From Anaerolineales bacterium (GTDB taxonomy: Bacteria; Chloroflexota; Anaerolineae; Anaerolineales; UBA6663), in assembly GCA_017999235.1 (NCBI GenBank), contig JAGOBN010000339.1:1-5259 (forward strand): a stretch of 5,259 bases of DNA, read 5' to 3'. The notes beneath the pieces were generated by a model. The model ran no database searches. It worked only from the letters and a program-made list of their open reading frames with translations, and was not told the DNA's origin. Below are positions 1-5,259 of this stretch, in pieces. Both the position numbers and the translations under genes were made by a program. How positions within the stretch are numbered: position 1 is the first letter of the stretch; every line of letters starts with the position of its first letter.

Positions 1-34
1 AAAACGGGCCGGCGGGGAATATCCGCCGGCCCGT
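1..34 (-). terminator. Rho-independent terminator of the ctaE-ctaF operon
   Basis: A 12-bp perfect inverted repeat (4-15 paired with 23-34, very GC-rich, 7-nt loop) lies 18 nt beyond the ctaF stop codon. Read on the minus strand the stem is followed by TTTT (positions 4-1), and the run may continue outside the window. Strong stem plus T-run is the classic intrinsic terminator form, and it is placed to end the ctaE-ctaF transcript. The plus-strand side has no T-run, so it looks one-directional. Confidence 0.85.
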
Positions 35-52
35 GTTCAACCGCTCACCGCG

Positions 53-361
53 CTATTTTTGCACCAGCGGCAGGAAGCGCCCCACCAGCACGGCAAAAAA
101 CACACCGGCCAGCAGCAGGACGGTATACCACCGGCTGTCGTAGCGCAAATGCATGTAAAACATCGCCACCAACGACGCCTTCACGATCGCAAAAAGCACC
201 AGGACCGGAACCTTAAGGCCGTCCATCTCGCTCGGCATAAAGGACACGAACAACTCAATGAGCGTGAACGCGGCCAGCCAGCCGAAGATGCGGATATACG
301 TGGCCGGCGTCGGATGGGCGTGGGTTTCGGATGAGGATGGGGGATGAGAGGTAGGTTCCAT
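53..361 (-). CDS. ctaF: Cytochrome c oxidase subunit IV (small prokaryotic COX4 type)
   Basis: This 102-residue protein is a small accessory membrane subunit of the aa3/caa3 oxidase. It carries no metal or heme ligand and is thought to help assembly or stability of subunits I and III. Visible features: a hydrophilic, Pro/Ser/His-rich N-terminus (1-20), then three membrane segments at about 25-42, 50-68 and 79-97. The family hallmark is the MHLRYD stretch at 70-75, at the end of helix 2, with a conserved Lys in that helix (K61). About 100 residues is the usual length for the prokaryotic COX4 family. The ATG start is supported by a GAGG seven nt upstream. It begins 18 nt after ctaE on the same strand, so it is almost certainly cotranscribed, and a terminator follows. 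Family assignment rests on the motif, topology and neighbour; the assembly role is family knowledge, not seen here. Confidence 0.9.
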   Translation of the reverse strand: MEPTSHPPSSSETHAHPTPATYIRIFGWLAAFTLIELFVSFMPSEMDGLKVPVLVLFAIVKASLVAMFYMHLRYDSRWYTVLLLAGVFFAVLVGRFLPLVQK

Positions 362-379
362 GTAGCCGCCTCGCGTGAG

Positions 380-1180
380 CTAGAGCAGATAAATCAGCGT
401 GAAGATAAAGATCCAGACCACGTCCACGAAGTGCCAGTACAGACCCCAGACTTCCACGCCCATGTGATCGGCTTGGGTAAAGCCGCCGCGCAGGCTGTTG
501 ACCACCAACACCAGCCCCCACAAGACACCGACGAAGACGTGCAGGCCGTGAAAACCGGTCAAGAAAAAGAAGGCCGAGCCAAATTGGCTGGAAGTGACCG
601 TGAGCTCCTCGGCGAAGAGCTTGCTGTACTCAAAGGCCTGGATGCCGACAAACGCCGCGCCCAGCACCGCCGTCGCGCCCAGCCACTTGGCCAGCCCCAG
701 ACGGTCGCCGTGCTGAATGGACGAGAGGCCCAAGACCACGCACAAACTGCTCGTCAACAGCAGGAAGGTGTTGACGGACACGATCAGCAGCGACTCCAGC
801 GAGTTCAAGGCGTGGTTCACGTTCGGGTCGCGCACCCACAGAAAGAGCGCGTGTGAGATCAGGCCGCCGAAGATCACGCACTCGGTGCCGATAAAGGCCC
901 ACATGGCGAACTTGGCGGCCTCAGGGCCGCCCAGCACTTCGGCGTGCTCCCGGCTCCGCGCGCGGATGTTGGAGGCCACCCAGCCGCCCACGGCCAACAG
1001 GAACACCGCCAGCCCGCCGACCATCAGCCCCTGACCCAGCGCGGCCGTCCGGCTGCTGATGGTCCACAAGATGAAGCCCAGCGGGATCAGGCCAAACCCC
1101 AGCCCCAGCAGCATGGGCCAGTAGGATGGCTTTGGCAGATGAATCTCATGCGAGGCGTGCTCGTCTACCGTGTGGGTCAT
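380..1180 (-). CDS. ctaE: Cytochrome c oxidase subunit III
   Basis: This 266-residue integral membrane protein is subunit III of the heme-copper oxidase. It binds subunit I, carries no redox centre, and in the family helps keep proton uptake and the active site stable. Seven membrane helices are visible at roughly 20-41, 50-71, 90-115, 128-152, 164-184, 198-225 and 244-266, so this is the long seven-helix form. Family marks are the FIGTECVIFGG stretch with the buried Glu (E100, equivalent to the DCCD-reactive Glu of mitochondrial subunit III), QAFEYSKL (181-188), TGFHGLHVFVG (208-218) and the C-terminal YWHFVDVVWIF (248-258). The frame stays open upstream to 1267, but the ATG at 1180 is chosen because CGGAGA sits seven nt before it and homology begins just after it; the upstream stretch also contains the promoter. 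It is first in a two-gene operon with ctaF and is divergent from ctaC. In many bacteria subunit III follows ctaD on the same strand, so this arrangement is a rearranged version. Confidence 0.95.
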   Translation of the reverse strand: MTHTVDEHASHEIHLPKPSYWPMLLGLGFGLIPLGFILWTISSRTAALGQGLMVGGLAVFLLAVGGWVASNIRARSREHAEVLGGPEAAKFAMWAFIGTECVIFGGLISHALFLWVRDPNVNHALNSLESLLIVSVNTFLLLTSSLCVVLGLSSIQHGDRLGLAKWLGATAVLGAAFVGIQAFEYSKLFAEELTVTSSQFGSAFFFLTGFHGLHVFVGVLWGLVLVVNSLRGGFTQADHMGVEVWGLYWHFVDVVWIFIFTLIYLL

Positions 1181-1186
1181 GCATTG

Positions 1187-1192
1187 TCTCCG
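1187..1192 (-). promoter_or_regulatory. Ribosome binding site that fixes the ctaE start
   Basis: On the minus strand this reads CGGAGA, with GGAG seven nt before the ATG at 1180. No comparable site precedes the more distant in-frame ATG codons (for example the one at 1267), which settles the 266-residue form of CtaE. Confidence 0.75.
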
Positions 1193-1213
1193 AAAAAGGG
1201 GGCGAACGCCGCA

Positions 1214-1242
1214 ACTGTACCATATCGACATAGTGGCGTCAA
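1214..1242 (-). promoter_or_regulatory. Predicted sigma70-type promoter for ctaE-ctaF
   Basis: On the minus strand, TTGACG (1242-1237; five of six to the -35 consensus) is followed after exactly 17 nt by TACAGT (1219-1214; four of six to the -10 consensus, with the key first T, second A and last T kept). The transcript would start near 1207, giving a leader of about 27 nt that includes the ctaE ribosome binding site. Position and spacing are what a housekeeping promoter should have. It was found by eye and has no experimental support. Confidence 0.55.
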
Positions 1243-1314
1243 CGAAAACAACCCTAGATTGCCGCATTAGTACAGATAAGTCTTTCGTTATTGGGTCATA
1301 AGCGATTACCGAGT

Positions 1315-1342
1315 TTGACGGGTGGGTTTCTTTGGTTATAAT
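1315..1342 (+). promoter_or_regulatory. Predicted strong sigma70-type promoter for ctaC-ctaD
   Basis: TTGACG (1315-1320) is followed after 16 nt by a perfect TATAAT (1337-1342), in a locally AT-richer stretch of an otherwise GC-rich region. Transcription would begin near 1349, leaving about 68 nt of leader before the TTG start of ctaC. The -35 box is identical to that of the opposite-facing ctaE promoter; the two -35 boxes lie 72 bp apart. This is the best promoter match in the window. Confidence 0.75.
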
Positions 1343-1404
1343 TCGCTCCGCCTTAGTTCTGCCCTCACATTGTCCTAATTTCTGGCTTCGGCCTGCCCCT
1401 CATT

Positions 1405-1412
1405 GAGGAGGT
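1405..1412 (+). promoter_or_regulatory. Ribosome binding site that selects the TTG start of ctaC
   Basis: GAGGAGGT is a near-perfect anti-16S match, ending four nt before TTG at 1417. No ATG lies near enough to use it, and the next in-frame Met (residue 56) would remove the first membrane segment, so TTG is the start. CCTC at 1398-1401 can pair with GAGG at 1405-1408, so a small hairpin could partly hide this site. Confidence 0.8.
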
Positions 1413-1416
1413 CAAG

Positions 1417-2523
1417 TTGAAATCCGTGGTCTCGGCCCGTTGGTGGTTAACCATCATTTTGTTCACGCTGGTCACCGTAATCGCCGTCGGCGGTTTGTTG
1501 TGGGTGACGCTCGGCCAATCCAAGCCGAGCCTGGGCGCTTGTGACCCGGCGACCGGGCAAGGCTGCCCCTACGCCTTCAGCATGCCGTCCGTCTTGGCGC
1601 CCGGCTCCACCGAAGCCGCCAGCATCAACTTTCTGTTCAACATGATCCTGGTGCTGGCCGTCATCGTGTTTGTGGTGGTGGAAGGCGTGCTGATCTATAC
1701 CGTCCTCAAGCACCGCAACCGCCCGCCGGAGATGGCCATCCAGATCCACGGCGACACCAAGCTGGAGGTGGCGTGGACGGCGGCGCCGGCCGTCATCCTG
1801 GTGGTGATCATGGGCTTCACCCTGCGCACCATGAGCGAGGTGCGCGGCGCGGCTCCGGGAGGGGCGCTGAAGGTGAAAGCCATCGGCCATCAATTCTGGT
1901 GGGAGTTCCGCTACCCGGACCAGGGCATCGTGACCGCCAGCGAGCTGGTCGTGCCGATCAACACCACCGTCGAGGTGGCGCTGGAATCCGTGGACGTGGA
2001 GCACGGCTTCTGGGCGCCGGAGCTGTTCGGCAAGACCGACGCCATCCCGGGCTATACCACCCGCGCGCGCTTCACGCCCACCCAGCTGGGCCGGCGCGAA
2101 TACGGCGGCCAGTGCACGCAGTACTGCGGCACCCAGCACGCCCAGATGCGCTTCTCCGTCATTGTGCTCTCGCGCGCCGACTATGACGCCTGGGTGGCCC
2201 AGCACACCCAGCCGGCGGCGGCGGTGGAAACCCTGACCGGCGCCGCGGCGGCCGGCGCCCAGGCCTTTTACGACCCCCAAAACGCCTGCGTGGCCTGCCA
2301 CGCCGTGGACGGCACGACCGCGGCCGGCCAGATCGGCCCCAACCTGACGCATGTGGGCAGCCGCGGCTATCTGGCCGGCGGCATCCTGGCCAACACACCT
2401 GAGAACCTATCCAAATGGCTGCACGATCCGCAGGGCGTCAAACCCGGCAACAAAATGGTCATCCGCAAGCTGGATGACGCGACCGTCACCGCCCTGATCG
2501 CTTATCTGACCAGCCTGAAGTAG
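1417..2523 (+). CDS. ctaC: Cytochrome c oxidase subunit II with C-terminal cytochrome c domain (caa3 type)
   Basis: This 368-residue subunit takes electrons from the respiratory chain and passes them through CuA to subunit I, on the outer face of the membrane. Order of parts: an N-terminal hydrophobic segment (about 9-32; signal or anchor), two membrane helices (about 70-96 and 118-135), a cupredoxin CuA domain (about 150-262) and a class I cytochrome c domain (about 275-368). CuA ligands visible are H196, C233, C237, H241 and M244. The position between the cysteines is Gln (Q235), where the family usually has Glu, whose backbone binds copper and whose side chain binds Mg. The aromatic stretch GHQFWWEF (157-164) has Phe where mitochondrial and Paracoccus-type subunits have the electron-entry Trp. 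The heme c site is CVACH (291-295), and M347 is the likely sixth ligand. The start is TTG, supported by the GAGGAGGT upstream. It is 18 nt from ctaD and heads the plus-strand operon. The fused cytochrome makes this a caa3-type oxidase that does not depend solely on soluble cytochrome c. Confidence 0.95.
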   Translation: MKSVVSARWWLTIILFTLVTVIAVGGLLWVTLGQSKPSLGACDPATGQGCPYAFSMPSVLAPGSTEAASINFLFNMILVLAVIVFVVVEGVLIYTVLKHRNRPPEMAIQIHGDTKLEVAWTAAPAVILVVIMGFTLRTMSEVRGAAPGGALKVKAIGHQFWWEFRYPDQGIVTASELVVPINTTVEVALESVDVEHGFWAPELFGKTDAIPGYTTRARFTPTQLGRREYGGQCTQYCGTQHAQMRFSVIVLSRADYDAWVAQHTQPAAAVETLTGAAAAGAQAFYDPQNACVACHAVDGTTAAGQIGPNLTHVGSRGYLAGGILANTPENLSKWLHDPQGVKPGNKMVIRKLDDATVTALIAYLTSLK

Positions 2524-2541
2524 GCAAAGGTAAAGACCGCT

Positions 2542-4197
2542 ATGGCCACTCACGCGCAAGCGTTACCCAGCACCCAAAAATCCGCCCTGGCGACGGCCCT
2601 CGACTGGGCCACCACGGTCGACCACAAAAAAATCGGCGTCCTGTATATCGCCCTGAACTTCTTCTTCTTCATCCTGGCCGGGGTGATGGCGCTGGTGATC
2701 CGCACCCAGCTGGCCTGGTCCAACTTAAAGATCGTGGACCCGGACCGCTACAACGAGCTCTTCACCATGCACGGCACGACCATGATCTTCCTGGTGATCG
2801 TGCCGATCTGGGCCGGCTTCGCCAACTACTTCCTGCCGCTGATGATCGGCGCGCGCGATATGGCCTTCCCGCGCCTGAACGCGCTCTCCTTCTGGCTGCT
2901 GTTCTTCAGCGGCCTGGTGATGTACTCGTCGTACTTCTTCGGGGAGGTGCCGAACGGCGGCTGGACCGCCTACCCGCCGCTGACGGCCGACCGGACCTTC
3001 GCCCCCGGCGCCAACATTGACTTCTGGATCCTGGGTCTGCACCTGGGCGGCCTGTCGTCGATTTTCGGCGCCATCAACTTCATCGTCACCACCATGCGCC
3101 TGCGCGCGCCCGGCATGAAGCTGATGGAAGTGCCGATGTTCGTGTGGTCCATGCTGATCACGTCCTTCATGGTGGTGTTCGGCACGCCCATGCTCTCCGT
3201 GGCCATCTCCCTGCTGCTGGCGGACCGGCACTTCGGCACCAGCTTCTTCATCCCGGCCGGCGGCGGCGATCCGCTGCTGTGGCAGAACCTGTTCTGGTTT
3301 TACTCGCACCCGGCCGTGTACATCATGATTCTGCCGGCCATGGGCGCCGTCTCCGAGATCCTGCCGGTCTTCTCGCGCAAGCCGCTCTTCGGCTACAACT
3401 TCATCGCCTGGTCGTCGGTGGGCATCGCGGTGCTGGGCTTCAGCGTCTGGGCGCACCATATGTTCCAGGTGGGCTCCAGCCTGGCCGTCAACACCTTCTT
3501 CAGCCTGGCCACCATGGTCATCGCCGTCCCCACCGGCGTCAAGATCTTCAACTGGATCGCCACCATGTGGGGCGGCGCGCTCAAACTGGAGCCGCCCATG
3601 CTCTTTGCCATCGGCATGGTGACCATGTTCATCATCGGCGGCCTGAGCGGCGTGATGCTGGGCTCGGTGCCGATCAACTGGCAGGTGAACTCCACCTACT
3701 TCGTCGTCGCCCACCTGCACTACGTGCTGTTTGGCGGCTCGGTCTTCGGCATCTTCGCGGCCATGTATTACTGGCTGCCTAAGATGACGGGCTTCCGGCT
3801 GGGGCGCAGCCTGGGCAACTGGCACTTCTGGATCATGCTGCTGGGCTTCAACCTGACCTTCTTCCCGCAGCACATCGTGGGCCTGCTGGGCATGCCGCGC
3901 CGCATCTACTCCTACGCCGGCGGCCAGGGCTGGGAGACCTACAACCTGCTCTCCACCATCGGCGCCTTCCTGATCGCGCTTTCGGTGCTGGTCTTCATCA
4001 TCAACTTCTTCGTCAGCGCCCGCCGCGCGGAGCCGACCGGCGAGAACCCGTGGGACGCCGCCACCCTGGAGTGGGCCACCACCTCGCCGCCGCCGGAATA
4101 CAACTTCGCCCAGATCCCGACCGTGAGCGGACCCAACCCGCTGTGGGAGGCCAAGGGCGGTCCGAACGGAAATGGAAACGGCGCCGGCCGCCACTGA
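2542..4197 (+). CDS. ctaD: Cytochrome c oxidase subunit I, type A2 heme-copper oxidase
   Basis: This 551-residue catalytic subunit reduces O2 to water at a heme a3/CuB centre and pumps protons. It is a twelve-helix membrane protein by family. Ligands seen: H77 and H393 for low-spin heme a, H391 for heme a3, and H256, H305 and H306 for CuB. Y260 sits four residues after H256, as in the His-Tyr cross-link. Of the D pathway, N95, D106 and N113 are present; of the K pathway, T331 and K334 (PTGVK) are present. The helix VI Glu of A1 enzymes is absent: the motif is YSHPAVY (254-260), and the Tyr-Ser pair (Y254, S255) is the A2 subfamily mark. The heme-propionate arginines are R453 and R454. The C-terminal tail is polar, Gly/Asn-rich (about 540-551). 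The ATG start follows an AAAGG eleven nt upstream, a weak site, so translation may be helped by coupling to ctaC, whose stop is 18 nt before. Unlike the Thermus caa3 enzyme, subunit III is not fused to it; it is encoded by ctaE. Confidence 0.97.
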   Translation: MATHAQALPSTQKSALATALDWATTVDHKKIGVLYIALNFFFFILAGVMALVIRTQLAWSNLKIVDPDRYNELFTMHGTTMIFLVIVPIWAGFANYFLPLMIGARDMAFPRLNALSFWLLFFSGLVMYSSYFFGEVPNGGWTAYPPLTADRTFAPGANIDFWILGLHLGGLSSIFGAINFIVTTMRLRAPGMKLMEVPMFVWSMLITSFMVVFGTPMLSVAISLLLADRHFGTSFFIPAGGGDPLLWQNLFWFYSHPAVYIMILPAMGAVSEILPVFSRKPLFGYNFIAWSSVGIAVLGFSVWAHHMFQVGSSLAVNTFFSLATMVIAVPTGVKIFNWIATMWGGALKLEPPMLFAIGMVTMFIIGGLSGVMLGSVPINWQVNSTYFVVAHLHYVLFGGSVFGIFAAMYYWLPKMTGFRLGRSLGNWHFWIMLLGFNLTFFPQHIVGLLGMPRRIYSYAGGQGWETYNLLSTIGAFLIALSVLVFIINFFVSARRAEPTGENPWDAATLEWATTSPPPEYNFAQIPTVSGPNPLWEAKGGPNGNGNGAGRH

Positions 4198-4225
4198 CGC
4201 GCCCGCGCGCCGGGCCGGCTAAAAC

Positions 4226-4266
4226 GGAGACGACCCGCGGGGCGGCCTGCCCGGCGGGTCGTCTCC
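4226..4266 (+). terminator. Long hairpin between ctaD and the heme A synthase gene; possible terminator or mRNA-protecting stem
   Basis: A 13-bp perfect inverted repeat (4226-4238 with 4254-4266) can be extended past one G-G mismatch by three more G-C pairs (4240-4242 with 4250-4252). It begins 28 nt after the ctaD stop. On the plus strand no T-run follows, so it is not a textbook intrinsic terminator for ctaC-ctaD. On the minus strand the stem is followed by GTTTT, but no minus-strand gene is visible to its right. It could slow or partly end transcription, or protect the 3' end of the ctaCD message. Confidence 0.5.
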
Positions 4267-4270
4267 ATGA

Positions 4271-4276
4271 TACGAT
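4271..4276 (+). promoter_or_regulatory. Possible -10 box for a leaderless heme A synthase transcript
   Basis: TACGAT matches the TANNNT form of a -10 element (four of six to TATAAT) and ends eight nt before the ATG at 4285, so RNA would start at or next to the start codon. No Shine-Dalgarno sequence is present between the hairpin and the ATG. No convincing -35 box is visible, because that position falls in the hairpin. Weak evidence by itself; the combination with the missing ribosome binding site is what makes it plausible. Confidence 0.3.
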
Positions 4277-4284
4277 GCGGCTCT

Positions 4285-5259
4285 ATGACACGCTCTGAAC
4301 TCCCCACCCCGTTCGCCGTCCGCTCTTTACGCTGGCTGGCCCTGGCCGCCGCCCTGGTGGTGTTCCTCTGGCTGGCCGTAGACGGCATCTCGCGCGCCGG
4401 CGGCTGGAGCGGGGGGTGCCTGGGCCACTGGCCGCTGTGCAATGGGCAGTGGCTGCAGCCCGTCAGCCGCGCCTTCGGCCTGGATTGGCTGGGCCGGGCC
4501 GCGGCCGCGCTAACGTTCCCGCTGGTGCTGGCGGTGGCGGCCGCGGCCTGGCAGGGCTACCGGCGCGTGCGCTGGGTGGTGTGGCCGGCCTTGCTGGCGG
4601 CGGCCCTGCTCCTGCTGCAATTCCTGCTGGGCGCGCTGACGCCCACGGTCGGCCTGAGCGTCCTGCACTTCGCCAGCGGCCTGATCATGCTGGGCCTGCT
4701 GGGGGTCACCAGCGTGGTGGCGTTTCAAGTTCAGCGCGATCCGCGCCTGGGCGATTCCCTGATCCACTTTGACGCGGTCAGCCGGCAGGCGGCCGCGGCC
4801 CTGCTGGCGGTGTTCGCCGTGCAGGTGGCCGGCGAGTGGGTGGCGGCCAGCGGCGCGCGCTCGGCCTGCCCCAGCTGGCCGCTATGCGAGGCCGCGGCCG
4901 TGCTGCCGGCCACGCCCCTGGCGCTGCTGGCGGCCAGCCACCGGCTCCTGGCGCTGATCGCGGGCGTCCTGCTGCTGGGCAGCGTGCTCCGGGCCTGGCA
5001 GCTGCGCGGCGACCACACCCCGGTGGTGGTCAGCGCCACCCTGACGCTGGCCTTCTTCGGCGGCCAGGTGCTGATTGGCGCCGCCAATGTATTGAACGCC
5101 TTCCCGCTGCATTTTGGCGCCCTGCACGTGGTGACCGGTGCAGCGGTGTGGGTGAGCGCGGTGGTCTTCGCGGTGCTGGCCCTGCAATACGTCCGCCTGG
5201 CGCCGCTGCGGTTCACGGCGCCGGCCCGGGCGCGCCCCAAACTGCGCGCGGTGCTGGCC
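4285..5259 (+). CDS. ctaA: CtaA/COX15-type heme A synthase, 3' end outside window; probably fused to a heme O synthase domain
   Basis: The 325 visible residues form an eight-helix membrane protein of the CtaA/COX15 family, which oxidises the C8 methyl of heme O to the formyl of heme A for CtaD. The two-fold repeat is clear. First half: cysteine pair C45/C52 in the outer loop (CLGHWPLC) and H128. Second half: cysteine pair C195/C201 (CPSWPLC), H219 (SHR) and H281. Spacings match Bacillus subtilis CtaA closely. The first-half ligand equivalent to B. subtilis H60 is Gly (G70, in DWLGR), and the neighbouring Glu57 is Asp (D67). No stop occurs by the window end, although helix 8 ends near residue 303. 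The basic tail (RARPKLRAVLA) resembles the run-up to the first helix of CtaB, so a CtaA-CtaB fusion is inferred. The start is uncertain: ATG at 4285 is preferred, but an in-frame ATG at 4267 abuts the hairpin; neither has a ribosome binding site. The gene follows ctaD by 87 nt. Confidence 0.88.
   Translation, partial: MTRSELPTPFAVRSLRWLALAAALVVFLWLAVDGISRAGGWSGGCLGHWPLCNGQWLQPVSRAFGLDWLGRAAAALTFPLVLAVAAAAWQGYRRVRWVVWPALLAAALLLLQFLLGALTPTVGLSVLHFASGLIMLGLLGVTSVVAFQVQRDPRLGDSLIHFDAVSRQAAAALLAVFAVQVAGEWVAASGARSACPSWPLCEAAAVLPATPLALLAASHRLLALIAGVLLLGSVLRAWQLRGDHTPVVVSATLTLAFFGGQVLIGAANVLNAFPLHFGALHVVTGAAVWVSAVVFAVLALQYVRLAPLRFTAPARARPKLRAVLA

Noticed and set aside
344..856. Plus-strand open frame opposite ctaE
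   Set aside because: Gln/His/Arg-rich shadow of a membrane protein gene with no domain or ribosome binding site.
1181..1267. N-terminal extension of ctaE from the in-frame ATG at 1267
   Set aside because: The extension has no similarity to subunit III, has no ribosome binding site, and covers the predicted ctaE promoter; the ATG at 1180 has GGAG at good spacing.
1288..1301. TTAT-N6-ATAA inverted repeat in the divergent promoter region, possible operator
   Set aside because: Only four base pairs per arm in a locally AT-rich stretch; expected by chance without comparative support.
1531..1542. Lipobox-like LGAC (39-42) in CtaC, as in lipoprotein subunit II of some Gram-positives
   Set aside because: It is separated from the hydrophobic segment by a polar stretch (GQSKPS), and Gly at the second position is poor for a lipobox, so lipid attachment is not supported.
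1447..2352. Minus-strand open frame of 301 codons opposite ctaC
   Set aside because: Same antisense shadow composition; ctaC is unambiguous on the plus strand.
2725..4194. Long minus-strand open frame of 489 codons opposite ctaD
   Set aside because: Its product is His/Arg/Gln/Asp-rich low-complexity sequence typical of the antisense of a GC-rich membrane-protein gene, and ctaD on the other strand has every ligand of subunit I.
4183..4219. Seven-base GCCGGCC/GGCCGGC inverted repeat around the ctaD stop
   Set aside because: Such GC-only repeats are common at this base composition, the loop is long, and no T-run follows; the 4226-4266 stem is much stronger.

Overview
The window is the core of a cytochrome c oxidase locus from a GC-rich bacterium. 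It holds five genes in two divergent transcription units, all concerned with one aa3/caa3-type (type A2) heme-copper terminal oxidase and its heme A cofactor. Gene content, the A2-type subunit I, the cytochrome c-tailed subunit II and a CtaA-like gene that stays open past its normal end would fit a Chloroflexota-like lineage. That assignment is an inference from gene style, not from any marker gene, and should be treated as tentative.

Layout. Minus strand: ctaE (subunit III, 380-1180) and ctaF (small subunit IV, 53-361), 18 nt apart, end in a strong intrinsic terminator at the left edge (1-34). The 236 bp between ctaE and ctaC carries two good sigma70-like promoters facing outward, with identical -35 boxes (TTGACG). 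Plus strand: ctaC (subunit II with a C-terminal cytochrome c domain, TTG start at 1417) and ctaD (subunit I, 2542-4197), 18 nt apart. A long hairpin (4226-4266) follows, and then a CtaA-type heme A synthase gene from 4285 that runs off the right edge.

How the genes work together. Electrons enter through the covalently attached heme c at the C-terminus of CtaC, pass to CuA in the same subunit, then to heme a and the heme a3/CuB centre in CtaD, where O2 is reduced to water and protons are pumped. CtaE and CtaF are accessory membrane subunits. CtaA oxidises heme O to heme A, the cofactor used twice in CtaD.

Points that deserve attention: the CtaA-like protein lacks one of the four family heme-ligand histidines (Gly70) and has Asp67 for the neighbouring Glu. 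Its reading frame continues past the eighth membrane helix, suggesting a CtaA-CtaB fusion. It has no Shine-Dalgarno sequence but has a -10-like box just upstream, suggesting a leaderless message. CtaC has Gln instead of Glu in the CuA loop and Phe at the usual electron-entry Trp. No mobile elements, tRNAs, rRNAs or CRISPR arrays were seen. The locus is mostly a recognisable respiratory operon rather than a new system.
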